NCBI GenBank assembly: GCA_030407085.1
Contig: CM059583.1
Span: 210,736,001-210,800,000, forward strand
Direction: 5' to 3'
Source: Trichopria drosophilae
Taxonomy: Eukaryota; Arthropoda; Insecta; Hymenoptera; Diapriidae
DNA length: 64,000 nucleotides
The notes below the pieces were generated by a model. The model was not told where the DNA came from. It did no database searches and saw nothing but the letters and a program-made list of their open reading frames with translations. Shown in pieces: positions 22,446 through 32,639 of this stretch. The position numbers and the translations under genes are program-made. Positions within the stretch are counted from its first letter, which is position 1. Every line of letters begins with the position of its first letter.

Positions 22446-23127
22446 AAGTTTTAAATTAGCGTCTGAAAGTCTAAGAAATACGAGATGTAGGTTTTCAAGA
22501 TGTTTTTCAAAAGTTTGACTAAAGATAATAATGTCATCAAGATAAACTAGGCATTTTTTTCCTATTAAATCTTTTAATACTATATTCATTAGACGAGTGA
22601 AAGTTGCTGGAGCATTACAAAGACCAAAAGGAAGAACCTTAAACTGCCAAAGTTCAGAACCTAAGCAAAAAGTTGATTTTTCTCTATCCTCAGGAGCTAA
22701 ATTAACCTGCCAATATCCACTCTGTAAGTCGAGAGTCGAAAACCATTTGGAACCAGCTAAAGTTTCAAAAATATCTTCAATTCGAGGAAGAGGAATTGCG
22801 TCTTTTTTTGTAACAGCATTCAATTTTCTATAATCGAAACAAAATCTAATCGACCCATCTTTTTTAGGAATTAAAACGACTGGAGAAGCCCAAGGACCAT
22901 TACTAGGCTCAATAATATTTAATTTTTTTATTTTATCCATTTCTCCATCGATTTTATCTCTATAGTTGAAAGGAACACGACGAGGACATTGTTTAATTGG
23001 AACATGAGAACCAGTGTCTATTTTGTGAGATAATAATTTACAATTTCCTATATCTAGTGAACTTTTTGCAAAAACATTTTGGAAATCAAATAAAAATGTT
23101 TTAATTAATAGTTGTTGTGATTCATTG
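22446..23127 (-). pseudogene. Gypsy reverse transcriptase, N-terminal and catalytic part
   Basis: The frame from 22940 downward carries the RT fingers and palm: WASPVVLIPKKDGSIRFCFD, LDLQSGYWQV, LPFGLCNAPATF and the catalytic CLVYLDDIIIFS. Upstream to about 23127 comes the connecting segment with CPRRVPFNYRDKI. The frame is cut at 22441 by the Copia insertion; its continuation is at 17667. The catalytic aspartates are present but the gene is split. Confidence 0.85.
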
Positions 23128-23693
23128 AAAGATTAAGAAAAAGAATGTGGAAATCGATAAGCCGTTGAGCATGTCGGTCGCATTTCGTTTTGCTCCGGCA
23201 ATTTTGTTGTTAATTATCGCTAACTTATAATTTGAGAAATTGTTCCACCGGTTCGGTTAAGAACGTAAACAGTAGCCGCTGTTCGCATTGTAGTTTTTAA
23301 AAACTTTTTTGCTTTGGTGAAATGTATCTCGATTTTTAGTGAATAATCTCTGTCGTGTCTGTCTGCTGTATGCGTTATGGTGTACACGTTTGGTGACTAG
23401 TTTTGATGAGTCTTTGCTGTGCTCGAGTTTTTACGTGAATATATCACCTGTGATTGATGGTTTTATGTGGCAAACTGAACATTTTTATCATCTGTATGAC
23501 ATCGTCGGAGTTTTGAAGTTTTGACAGTTCAAGTTTTGAATGCTTTTCGTAGAAATACACTATAGAAGCATATTGATATCACAATATTGTCATCTTCTGC
23601 AAGTTTTCGCTCGAGACATTGTTTACGTCCGTGCTTTCATGTGTTAGTTACATTTCGTGTCTGTGAGTTAACACGTCGTGCATAATCTGGAAG

Positions 23694-24745
23694 TTGTCTA
23701 TGTCGCAAGAGGGGATTCACTCTCCGTCTCGCTCTGAGTCAATCCTTACTGCTGCGTCGATTTGCAAGAGGGACGAGCTCGCCGCCGTATCCCCATCGTT
23801 AGCACCTCAAGTGGGCCGACCTACGACAGCTTCGAGATGGCGATCGTTTGACAGTTCCGCTCAAAGCACTATCACGCGCTATTACGAAGCCGCCAAGCGC
23901 CAACGTTCTCCGAAGTCAGAGAAGGAATTTTCGCAACGCTCGAAGATCAGAGCACGATCTTCTTCGCCATCCCCAGACACGTCTCCTTCTTCAATTTCCG
24001 AAATGGACCCTGCGGCAATCCAACACATGCAGGACGCCATAATTACTGCACTATCCGTCAGAATTGACGCTGTCAACAACAAGATCGACGATGCAAATTT
24101 GGAAAGAAGGACCGATACCACCCAGCTGCTTAGTGCTTTTTCCGCTTTCAAGACGGAGGTTTTGGAGGAGATCGCGGATCTAAAGGAAGCTATGGCTAAA
24201 AAGGATGACGAAATCCGACTTCTGACTGCGAGGCTTGAGAAACAGGACAAAGACGCCAGGAAAAAAATGTCTTAATTAAAGGCCTTCAAACGACTGGTGA
24301 CATCACTGCTGCAGTCGAGCAATTTCTTCAAGCCTCATTCAATTTAGTGGGTGTAGTTGACGTGGCCTACCTCATTAAAAAGGAGCCTGCTACCCTCTTG
24401 GTGGAGCTAACGTCAGCTCGAGCTAGAGCTCATATTCTGGCAAACAAGCGCTCCGTTCTTGCCAAAAATCCCACCGTTTTCATCACAGGCGATCAGACGA
24501 AGCACGAGGAAATGATTGCTTTCCATGCACGCAGACTGGCCAATCAAGCCTCTAAAGAAGGGAAAAAGGTGATACGAAGACATCTTCGGCTGCAAATCGA
24601 CGGTGTATGGCATACTTGGTCGGAAGCTCAAGGCACCTTCACATGCGCTTCAACGGCTCCCTCTGTAGCCCAGCTTACTCCATCGTCATCCAAAGAATCT
24701 CCGGTACGTAGAGTCCCAAAAAACAGCAGGCATCCGGCCCCATAA
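23694..24745 (+). pseudogene. LINE ORF1 (coiled-coil RNA-binding protein), one frame break
   Basis: The first part (23694-24275) has a Ser/Arg-rich N-terminus and a coiled coil (about residues 105-190, ending EIRLLTARLEKQDKDARKK). A one-base change in the A-run at 24261-24267 ends that frame; the ORF resumes in another frame with LIKGLQTTGD and runs to 24745. The second part has an L1-ORF1-like RRM/C-terminal pattern (VELTSARARAHILANKRSV..., VFITGDQT..., ANQASKEGKK). Such proteins trimerise and package LINE RNA. Confidence 0.75.
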
Positions 24746-24759
24746 GCAAGGTTAGGGTC

Positions 24760-27700
24760 GGTTTCCGTGTCTCTGCAGACCTTGCACATCGCCTCGTGCC
24801 TCGTCCAATATTGTCTTCACTGCCGCCCTCTGGGCCTATCAGGGATAAAAGACATGTAATTACGGCAACGACCCCTAAAACTTCTATTTTGTTTTGGAAT
24901 ATGCACGGACCGCAGAATCTCGCCTTAATTGATGCAGCTGCCGCGAACATTCTGTGTTTAACCGAGACCTGGAGGCACGACGTCGTTACCTTGCCGCAAT
25001 TCCAGGACCATACCTTCTTCAATTCGCCAGCATCTCGGGAGGGCACCAGGGGCAGGTACAGCGGTGGTCTACTCACAATTATACCGTCTCAGGGCTCACC
25101 TGGGATTCTTGAGGTCACCGCCAATTGGATTTTTTCACTAGTTAAAACTGTTCCGTTTCATGTAATTATTGGCTCTTTTTATGTCGCTCCTAACACCAAC
25201 CTCTCGCTCCTTCTTGACTCTTTGCAAATCACTCTAGACAACCTCTCTGCCTCGTTTCCATCAGCTATATTTGTACTTGGCGGTGACTTTAACTCCCGGG
25301 TGGGCTCTCTCGACCTCGAACGTGACTTTTCTGATCTTTTTGTTAACTCGCTTCTCGCTCGCGTCAGATGCTCTCGCGATACTACGTCCAATGCTCGAGG
25401 TGCTCTATTGTACGATTTTATGATAAAAAACAATTTCGTTTCACTTAATGGGCGCACGAGTTCCGATTCCCCGGCCGATTTTACTTTCTTGAACGAGCGC
25501 GGTCGAAGTACAATTGATCTGGTCTGGATCTCCGGTAGTCACCTTTCTTTTGTCAGCAATCTCGAAATTGGTACGATCCCCGGAGGTTCAGACCATTTCT
25601 CCGTCGTCCTGAATCTTGATTTGTCTTTTTTGCGACAGGAGGCTTTGCCACCCTTGACGTGTAGCGGGGGAAGACGGAGGGTCTTGATACTCCAGAAGGA
25701 TCTCGCAAATTTAAAGAGGCTTTATCCAACACCGATACACCTGGTGCAAACATTGCAAACCAGCCTTTTACCACGATCCTCCCTCTTATCTCCTCAACGC
25801 TGTCGAGGGTGGCGAATTCTGCCGGGCTTTTGCGAGTTTTTTACACCGGCCGACACACCTCGCGACCTAACATGCCGTGGTTCAATGGAGACTGTCGGCA
25901 AGCGCGAAAAGCAATGACTCGGGCGCTCAAGGCCCTTCGCACCAGTTTCTCACTTCAGTCGGAATCCGATTATCTGGCCGCTAAGGAACTATATACTTCG
26001 GGAATTACTAAATCGAAAAAACTTTACGCTGCTCAAATCACTGATAAGTTTGCTGCGGTAAAAGATGCTAGAACTTTCTGGACCTTAATTCGTACCCACA
26101 GACGTTCTCCTTTACGAACTCCGGCAATCTCCATTGAATCTTGGAACGAGCACCTGTCAACATTGTATCCGACTACCTCTCTTTCCTCGGTTACCCTCTC
26201 AGGCACGTACGACAGCGAACTAGACTTCCCCATTACAGAACAGGAACTCCTGAGGAGCATGGGCAAGCTGAAATCCGGCAAGGCAATCGGCCCCGACGGT
26301 ATTCCTGCGGAGCTGCTCAAACTGCTAGACGGTCAATGGCGAGGGTACACCCTCGACCTTTTAAACTACATATTTTTACATGAAAGATTCCCGGAAGGGT
26401 GGATGAGTGCCAGCTTGTTCATGCTCTTCAAGAGGGGTGATAGGTACAACCCGGAAAATTACCGTGCGATAGCGATCACAAATGCGTATTCGAAACTGCT
26501 TTCCCAGATTATCGTGGCGAGGATGGAATCATGGGCAGCTCGATCTAACGTTCTTCCTATGGAGCAATCTGGCTTCAGGAGAGGTCGGTCAACGGAAGAT
26601 AATGTCTTCACCCTCCTGGCTGCCTGCCAGATTCACTTAAGGCATAAGGCTGCGAAATGCTATGCCCTTTTTGTCGATTTTCGCCGCGCCTTTGATTCCG
26701 TCCCCCATGATCTCCTGTGGCAAAAACTTTACAGCCTTGGTCTAAGTGCCAAAATAATTCGTTTTCTAAAGGCAATGTATACCAATGCAATGGTTTCAAC
26801 CACGAGCGCCGGGACAGTCTCGGACTCCTTCAGGGTTACAACCGGTGTTCTGCAGGGTGAAATCATCAGCCCTTTACTCTTCATTCTTTTTCCGGCAGAC
26901 TTACCTGATTATTTTCGTACACGAGGGGTGAGAGGTATTGATTATATGCGGACCTATGACCTTCTGATGTTACTCTACGCCGACGACCTGACGATTTTTG
27001 CCTACTCGCCGGTTGATCTAAAGGTAAAGCTCCGCATTCTTGAGGAGTACTGCCTCCAAAACGCACTTACAGTTAATACCGATAAAACTAAAATAGTAAT
27101 CTTCAGAAAAGGTGGAAGACTTGACTCGGCCTCCAGTAACTTTATGTATGCCGGAAACTTGGTTGACATAGTCCCTGTCTATAGATATCTTGGCATAATC
27201 GTCTCGTCGTCGGCGAGGGGTCTCATAGCGGTCGGAGATGCCATATCGAGGACTCAGCAGGCATCAGCCTCTGTCCTCGCTCTGATGGCCTCGGTGAAAG
27301 CGGATGCATGGCCCGGTATCCTTAAATTATACCAGGCGATGATAGTCTCAGTGCTGCTCTATGCTGCCCCTTGTTGGGCTCTTCAGTATTTTGATCACCT
27401 TGAAGCCATTCAGATTGAATTCTTCAAGCGTGTGTTTCGTTTGCCTCGAGCGACTCCGGCTTATCTGGTTCGTCTCGAACTTGGGCTCTATCCTATTTCT
27501 GTTGAGATCACAAGGCGAGCGATGCTATTTGTTATACGTATACTGAAACAACCCTACGATAGTCTCCCCCGTATGGGGTTCCTGCGTCTCCTTGAACTTG
27601 ACCATAGGAGAAATAACCTACCAGCTTATAACTGGGTATCGCAGTTGAAGCTTGTCTTGTGCTCTCCGCAGTTTGAGGATTTGTGGACCAACTTGTCCTC

Positions 27701-28193
27701 GGACTTTTGGGAAGCAAATATATTCCACGTCTGCCAGAAATTTGCGCACCAACAGCGAGTAAACGACTTAGTACGCTACACATCCTCGAACTCCCCTCTG
27801 TTCCCTCTTTACAGACTGTTCTCCGGCGGTTTCGAAAATTTATATCCCGGCCGCTGTCCCATAGCGTATGCTCGAGTGAGGATGCAACTGCGTACTGCCA
27901 CGTTCCAATCGCGTACTTTTGTTCTCGATCACAACTCCTTTAAGTTTGATCCGACCGCGAATTGCCCGCTGTGCAATTACGTCGCATACGATACCCTTTA
28001 TCACTTTTTAGGTAATCGTCCGCAAGCGGAACCCTGCCGGGAACTGTTGTTCAAAAGTGCGCGAATGGCAGAGTGCTCAGCGACAAATCCACTGCCCTAT
28101 CTGTTGGCAGCCGATGATCTGGAGGCAGCTAAGCTGCTGTATTACTTTGTTAAAAGTTGTTTCCGCAGAAGAGATTTCTTACTTAACCCGTAA
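24760..28193 (+). pseudogene. LINE ORF2: AP endonuclease and reverse transcriptase, one frame break
   Basis: The endonuclease frame (ATG at 24796) carries FWNMHG, CLTETWR, GGDFNSR, STIDLVW and GSDHFSV, the apurinic endonuclease active-site set. Near 25668, at a G-run, the frame shifts; the remainder (open from before 25809 to 28193) has the linker and reverse transcriptase: SGFRRGRSTEDNVFTL, LFVDFRRAFDSVPHDLLW, TGVLQGEIISPLLFI and LLYADDLTIFAYS (YADD at 26976-26987). A C-terminal CPLC...H zinc-like motif has NRP where relatives often have a cysteine before the proline, so a ligand may be lost. Inactive copy. Confidence 0.88.
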
Positions 28194-28393
28194 GATCGTG
28201 TTTGTACTTACATTTTCGTTCCGTCTTACTTTAACATGTATTGCGTTTTTCCGCGGCTCAAACCTTCCGTTCTCGTTTTGTATTTCTCTTTTATTTACCT
28301 GTCAGTTTATTTTGTCTCGCGTTATATATGTAATTCGGAAACGAATCCGTGTCCCAATAGAATTTATGTATTCTTATTTATGGGAAATAAACT

Positions 28394-28414
28394 TATCTAT
28401 CTATCTATCTATCT
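28394..28414 (+). repeat. (TATC)n tail of the LINE
   Basis: About five TATC/TCTA units follow an AATAAA at 28386-28391 and end at the 19-bp duplication. They form the LINE 3' tail in place of poly(A). Confidence 0.9.
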
Positions 28415-28433
28415 AAAGATTAAGAAAAAGAAT

Positions 28434-29054
28434 CAAAAACTTGAGATAAAAAATCTGGAAGGGTAATTTGATTATTTTGTGAATTATTATTTAAATGTAA
28501 GGAATTTTCAACAATTTTAAACTTATCTTTAACTAATTTTTTAAATGAATTTAATAATCCAGATTTTTGTAAAAAGTCTGTACCTAAAATACAATCGTCT
28601 TTAATATCCGAATAAACTACATCTATTTTTAAAGAAAAATCAGCTATCGAAATAATTACAGGTTTTATGCATTTGTATAACATTTCTGATTGATCGGCAG
28701 TAATTAAACGAAAATTTGTGTTTGAAGCCAAATTGAAGTTGAAGTCATTAATAAATAAATTTTCAGCCTTTTCATTCTCATTTTCATTGTTATTATTAAT
28801 AAATAAAACGTCAGTTTCAGTTTTCTCTTTTTCAATATCGTCATTAATAAATAAATCAGCAGTTTCATTATTATTATTAATGAATAAATCGTTATTTTCA
28901 CTTTTCCCACGTTCATTATCATTATTAATAAATAAACCGTCTTCTTCAGTTTTTTCTGTTTCAATATCATCATTAATAAGTAAATCATCAGTTTCATCAT
29001 TATTATTAATAAATAAATCGTTATTTTCATTTTTCTCTTTTTCATTATTAACAT
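28434..29054 (-). pseudogene. Gypsy protease with repetitive Asn/Asp-rich N-terminus, 5'-truncated
   Basis: Read on the minus strand, the frame has an acidic repetitive part (29054-28745) and then a retropepsin-like end with VVYSDIKDDCILGTDFLQKSG. The repetitive part alternates the phrases LFINNN and LxINDDIE with Glu/Lys/Thr-rich spacers; a block of about 200 bp occurs roughly twice. The frame is closed by stops just upstream of 29055, where MULE sequence begins, so the Gag side is missing. The downstream Gypsy sequence is cut by the LINE at 28415-28433. Confidence 0.6.
28745..29050 (-). repeat. Imperfect tandem coding repeat in the Gypsy remnant
   Basis: TTTATTTATTAATAATAAT-type phrases recur at least six times, separated by Glu/Lys/Asp codons. 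In translation this gives LFINNNxE and DLLINDDIE alternating. It explains long shadow frames on the plus strand. Confidence 0.7.
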
Positions 29055-29077
29055 TTCATCACAGTTTATTTAAAAAA

Positions 29078-29523
29078 TTATAATTTTATATTATGCGCTA
29101 TGCCACGCAAATATTCCAGTTTATTACTAGTAGCGTCAAATTTAGATGCTAAGCTTTTTATTCTTTCATCATAATTTTTGTACAGTTTCCTTTTTTTTCT
29201 GTAATGTTAACGCCCGCAGTGTGTTGCTCGAAAATGGCATCAGTGACCATTTGCTCGCTTCTTAGAGCATTGATGAATTTGCCCATGCTTGCATGTGCTG
29301 ACTGTATTCTTGAGTTGAATGCATGATGCCACCCTTCAATAAAAATTATAATATATAATATATAATTATAAGTATATTCAATTATTTTAATATAAGCAAT
29401 TATACCTTCAACTGCATTATTTGTCCGTGGATTGTCATTTATTAATGCGTTATAGCAATTATGTAATATTATTTCATTTTTATAACATATAATTAATATT
29501 AAATTATATTTTTGTATGAACAT
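29078..29523 (-). pseudogene. MULE transposase C-terminal fragment
   Basis: The frame contains NDNPRTNNAVEG and WHHAFNSRIQSAHASMGKFINAL, the signature near the C-terminus of FLYWCH/MULE-domain transposases in insects. Between the two segments a 72-bp stretch (29405-29334) has GT...AG ends and is probably an intron, though it happens to stay open. After an A-run near 29193 the frame breaks; the other frame gives the family ending EYLRGIAHNI and a stop at 29078-29080. The catalytic DDE part is absent, so the fragment cannot transpose the element. Confidence 0.75.
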
Positions 29524-29739
29524 TTTATAATAATAAATTATTTTACTGTAATGAAGTAAATAATATGATAATTACGGATTGATATTTTTGTACATAGAAA
29601 TTTTATAAAAAATTCTTATTTCTGTTACTTTTGTGATGAAAATGAACATGTGATGATAAGTTTGTGTTGAAATTGTCATATGTTGAAAAGTCGCGTGTTG
29701 AACTGTCGTTTGTTGAATTGTTGTGATGAACCGTCGTTT

Positions 29740-29773
29740 GTTGAAAAGCACTGTGATGAAAAGACGGTGTACC
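29740..29773 (-). repeat. MULE right terminal inverted repeat
   Basis: Reverse complement matches 15098-15131. Subterminal GATGAAA/GTTGAAA repeats continue inward to about 29630. ATAATATAA follows at 29774-29782. Confidence 0.8.
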
Positions 29774-29782
29774 ATAATATAA

Positions 29783-30585
29783 ACTATAAAATATTAATGC
29801 AAGTGTTTTCTTTAGGTTAATAAAACCGTATTAGAGACGAAATTTTTCACAAAATTGCAGTAACTTGCTAATAATCTTTGTAGTTGTCATAACCTATATC
29901 ATTTTACTTCATCGAACGAAGATGTGCAATTCGGTAAAACCAAAGGGCACAAACGTAAATGATAAAATCATAATAAAATAAAATTGTGCTAAACATTCAA
30001 TGGACACCGATATGTAATACGTCACTTGAAACCGTTTGTTTGGCTTTAAAATATTTCTTCAATGCATGTAGTCGTTTTTTGAGTTTTCTTAACTCCTTTT
30101 CCTCTCAGTTGAAGATGCTGTGTTTCTTTCTTTTTTACGCATAACTTGAATTTAAACGGACTTTGTATGTGATGAAATTCCAAAAGAATGTGGATTCAAG
30201 AAGAACAAGGGTTGAGCCCGAGATGTGCGGTTTAAGGGGTTTTCAATTTTCAGCTGAAATTTATGATGAAACAGGTAAAAGTAGGGGTAGTACCAATTGT
30301 GTTCTTGAGGAGGTGGCGCAAAATATACAATTGCAGACATAGACCTGTTAAACGTAATCGATTTGCGATTATTCGGACTCACTCTATTTCCGGATGTCCA
30401 TAGTTAACAATCATGTCAAGATCACAACAGTTGCAACTTAGTAGTATCATGGGGATAAGTGATGAATATCGTTATATCATCCGCATACATAAAAAATTGC
30501 AAATGATTATCTATTTTTGAGGAAAAACTGAGGAGACCCTTTTAATTAGCAGCACTGATCCATTTTGTCTATTTTTACAATATCA
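29783..30585. other. AT-rich stretch between two transposons
   Basis: A 76-codon minus-strand frame at 30152-30382 might be a C-terminal scrap of the neighbouring transposase, but I see no recognisable motif. Otherwise nothing is supported. Confidence 0.35.
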
Positions 30586-32627
30586 TTATTTTAAAAAAAA
30601 CTGTATTATTGGGAGCTGCATTTGATAATAAGTATATCCTCTGTATTTAAGTTTCTTTATTTGATTATTTACACCTTTTTTAATAATTTGTAGGATTGCT
30701 GGAATAGAGGGTATTGCATTTTTTACTGCGTTTTCTTCGTGTAGTCGTCTACAATACTGTGCTAAAACCTTATTTGGACTGCCCAAAGTATTTTTAATGC
30801 GACCAAGATTTGACTCAAATGTAAAACAATTCAGTTCATTAATATCGCAGTTTGTATATTTCACATCTTCCACTAAATATATTAGATTGTGAACATTCAT
30901 GACGAGGAATTGCGGTCCATACAAATTTTTAGCGATTCTCACAAAGGCATCTAAATACTCTTGTGCATACTCAAGATATTGAAATAAATGTTTAGCTACG
31001 AGAATGCGACATGATGTATGAAATAATAAAAAATGATTATAGTAATCAATATGCAGAATATCTTTTAAAACTACAGAGCCACAAACTAATAAAAAAAATT
31101 GAATTCCACAGCTTTGTAATGTTGAAAATTTAGGATGCTCCTAATTTTTCTACTATATTCATCGGGAATGTCAGATTTAATCACTTCTATTCGACGAGCT
31201 AATTCCTGTTTTTGCATAAAACTTAATTTATACGGTGCGTTTCCTGTCGACATCCAAAATTCTATTAATTTTTTCATTACTTCCAAATATATTACATGCA
31301 TTGGATCTAATAAAAAATCTTTGATCATATCTATGGGTGGTGAAATTGCCATAAAGGGAGATATTGTGTCACTATTGTGATTATTGACATCTGTAAAATT
31401 GCGAAAGGATACGTCTGTTCTCCTGGAATCTTCGTCTGATTGTATATATACCGTTACACCATTTTCTTTGATCACTCTAACAGTACAACTTTCACATCCA
31501 GAATATGAAGTATGTCCATTCGTACATTTCAAAAAAGCCCTGGCAGGCGTGTCGCATAGATTGCCTTTAATCTTTATTTTAAAATGAATATTATTAAGAT
31601 CAATACCAGCAATTAGAAGTTCATTTAACTGATAAATAAATTTCCTTAAATAATTAAAAAGGTCTTTTGGTTTTCTGTTACTATAATAAATAGCAACAGT
31701 AAACGGCTCATAGATGTTGGGATCAAAATATACTTTACACAGAATAGGCCAAGCTGATTTAGTACTTGACTTAAAAACATTCATCCCATCGATATTAAAA
31801 ATTAACTGTATAATTTTGTCTTCGTATAAACTTGTATTGACGAATAAATGCAAACCTTCAGCAATGCTTAAATACACGAATTCTCCATTAGAGTTGTCAT
31901 AATCTTTCATGATCTTAATGTCATATGTAACAGACTCATTAGAACCCAAAAAAGTTTTTGTACAAAGTGGTAATTCCGGCAATAATCGAGGTCTCAAGAT
32001 TTTCAGTAATTTATCTAAATGAACCTGAGGAATTTTACACTCTATTATCCATTTTCTAAGCTCTTTCATCTCAGAAATTTCATTAACCTTTTCATTACAG
32101 CTAGTCACATTTTCATTATTTTGTTGTTCATTATGATAATTTTCTACATATATTTTCATCATATTCATCTACGTCATTATCATAATTACTTTCATCGTAA
32201 TCATTTTCGTCATTATCATAATTATTTTTATCATAGTCATCTTCGTCATTATCATAATTATTTTCATCATATTCGTCTTCCTCATTATCATAATTATTTT
32301 CATCATTTGTGCCATTATCATAATTTTGTACATAATTTTCATCATAATTATTTTCGTTACTACAACAATGTTCTTCATTAAAATTAGTTTCTTCATTGTA
32401 ATTAATCCGTTCATTGCTATTTTTTTCATTATTTTTATTACCAGTCATTGGTATCAGCTCGTGAGTTGACGCTTTTCGAACAAGAATCTTCATAATCTTC
32501 TTCATAGTTGTTTCCCACTGCATTTTTCACTATTTTCTTTATTGCTAATAGTAGTCTTGGGAATAAGCATCAAGTGCAGTCTTTGTATTTTTTATTTCTC
32601 TATGTTTTTTTACGTACTTCTTTGACG
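30586..32627 (-). pseudogene. Decayed tnp2/CACTA-like transposase
   Basis: The main frame (32168-31086) has the pattern of insect transposase-domain proteins: LRKWIIECKIPQVHLDKLLKIL, LIFNIDGMNVFKSS, WPILCKVYF, CDTPARAFLKCTNGHTSYSG, CESC, RRTDVSF and LDPMHVIYLEVMKKLIEFW. The frame breaks at a T-run near 31090; the rest (VLKDILH, HTSCRILVAKHLFQY, YGPQFLVMNVHNLIYL, FTFESNLGRIKN) continues in another frame to 30586. Upstream, an acidic repeat and a short start region (ATG near 32627) need further frame changes or introns. Assignment to the tnp2/CACTA group is from memory of the family and moderate. Confidence 0.6.
32165..32335 (-). repeat. Coding minisatellite (Asn-Tyr-Asp-rich)
   Basis: A unit of about 33 bases is repeated about five times with variation. 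On the minus strand it encodes NNYDNDEDDYDE-type units at the N-terminal side of the transposase. On the plus strand it reads as TCATCATAATTATT-rich DNA. Confidence 0.8.
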
Positions 32628-32639
32628 AGTACATACTAT

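Larger units (their letters stand above)
23147..28414 (+). mobile_element. LINE (non-LTR retrotransposon), 5.3 kb, with 19-bp target duplication
   Basis: AAAGATTAAGAAAAAGAAT occurs just before (23128-23146) and just after (28415-28433) the element and is one stretch of Gypsy sequence duplicated on insertion. The element has a 0.55 kb 5' leader, an ORF1 with coiled coil, an ORF2 with endonuclease and reverse transcriptase, AATAAA near the end and a (TATC)n tail. Frame breaks in both ORFs make this copy inactive. Base composition is richer in G and C than its surroundings. The clade was not assigned. Confidence 0.93.
15231..29054 (-). mobile_element. Gypsy-type LTR retrotransposon, truncated and interrupted
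   Basis: On the minus strand the order is protease (28.4-28.7 kb), reverse transcriptase (22.9-17.5 kb, split), RNase H remnant (17.4-17.2 kb) and integrase (16.7-15.8 kb), the Gypsy/Metaviridae order. A Copia element splits the reverse transcriptase at 17673-22440 and a LINE splits the region upstream of it at 23147-28414. The right end stops at about 29054 in coding sequence, with no 5' LTR and no recognisable gag. Frameshifts, stop codons and an internal RNase H deletion make it inactive. No envelope gene was seen. Confidence 0.75.
15098..29773 (-). mobile_element. Mutator-like (MULE) element, 14.7 kb with nested insertions
   Basis: The outer ends are inverted repeats: GGTGGCACGTCGTTTCATCA on the left and, in reverse complement, GGTACACCGTCTTTTCATCA on the right, both followed by CAGTGCTTTTCA. 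ATAATATAA stands directly outside each end (15089-15097 and 29774-29782), a perfect 9-bp target duplication as MULEs make. Degenerate TTTCATCACA repeats fill the subterminal regions. The only MULE coding sequence is a transposase C-terminus near the right end. Apart from about 0.85 kb, the interior is younger material: a Gypsy element carrying a Copia element and a LINE. Confidence 0.83.

Noticed and set aside
28704..29083. Long frames of repeated Ile/Leu/Met or Ser/Phe residues on both strands
   Set aside because: They are shadows of the tandem coding repeat in the Gypsy remnant.
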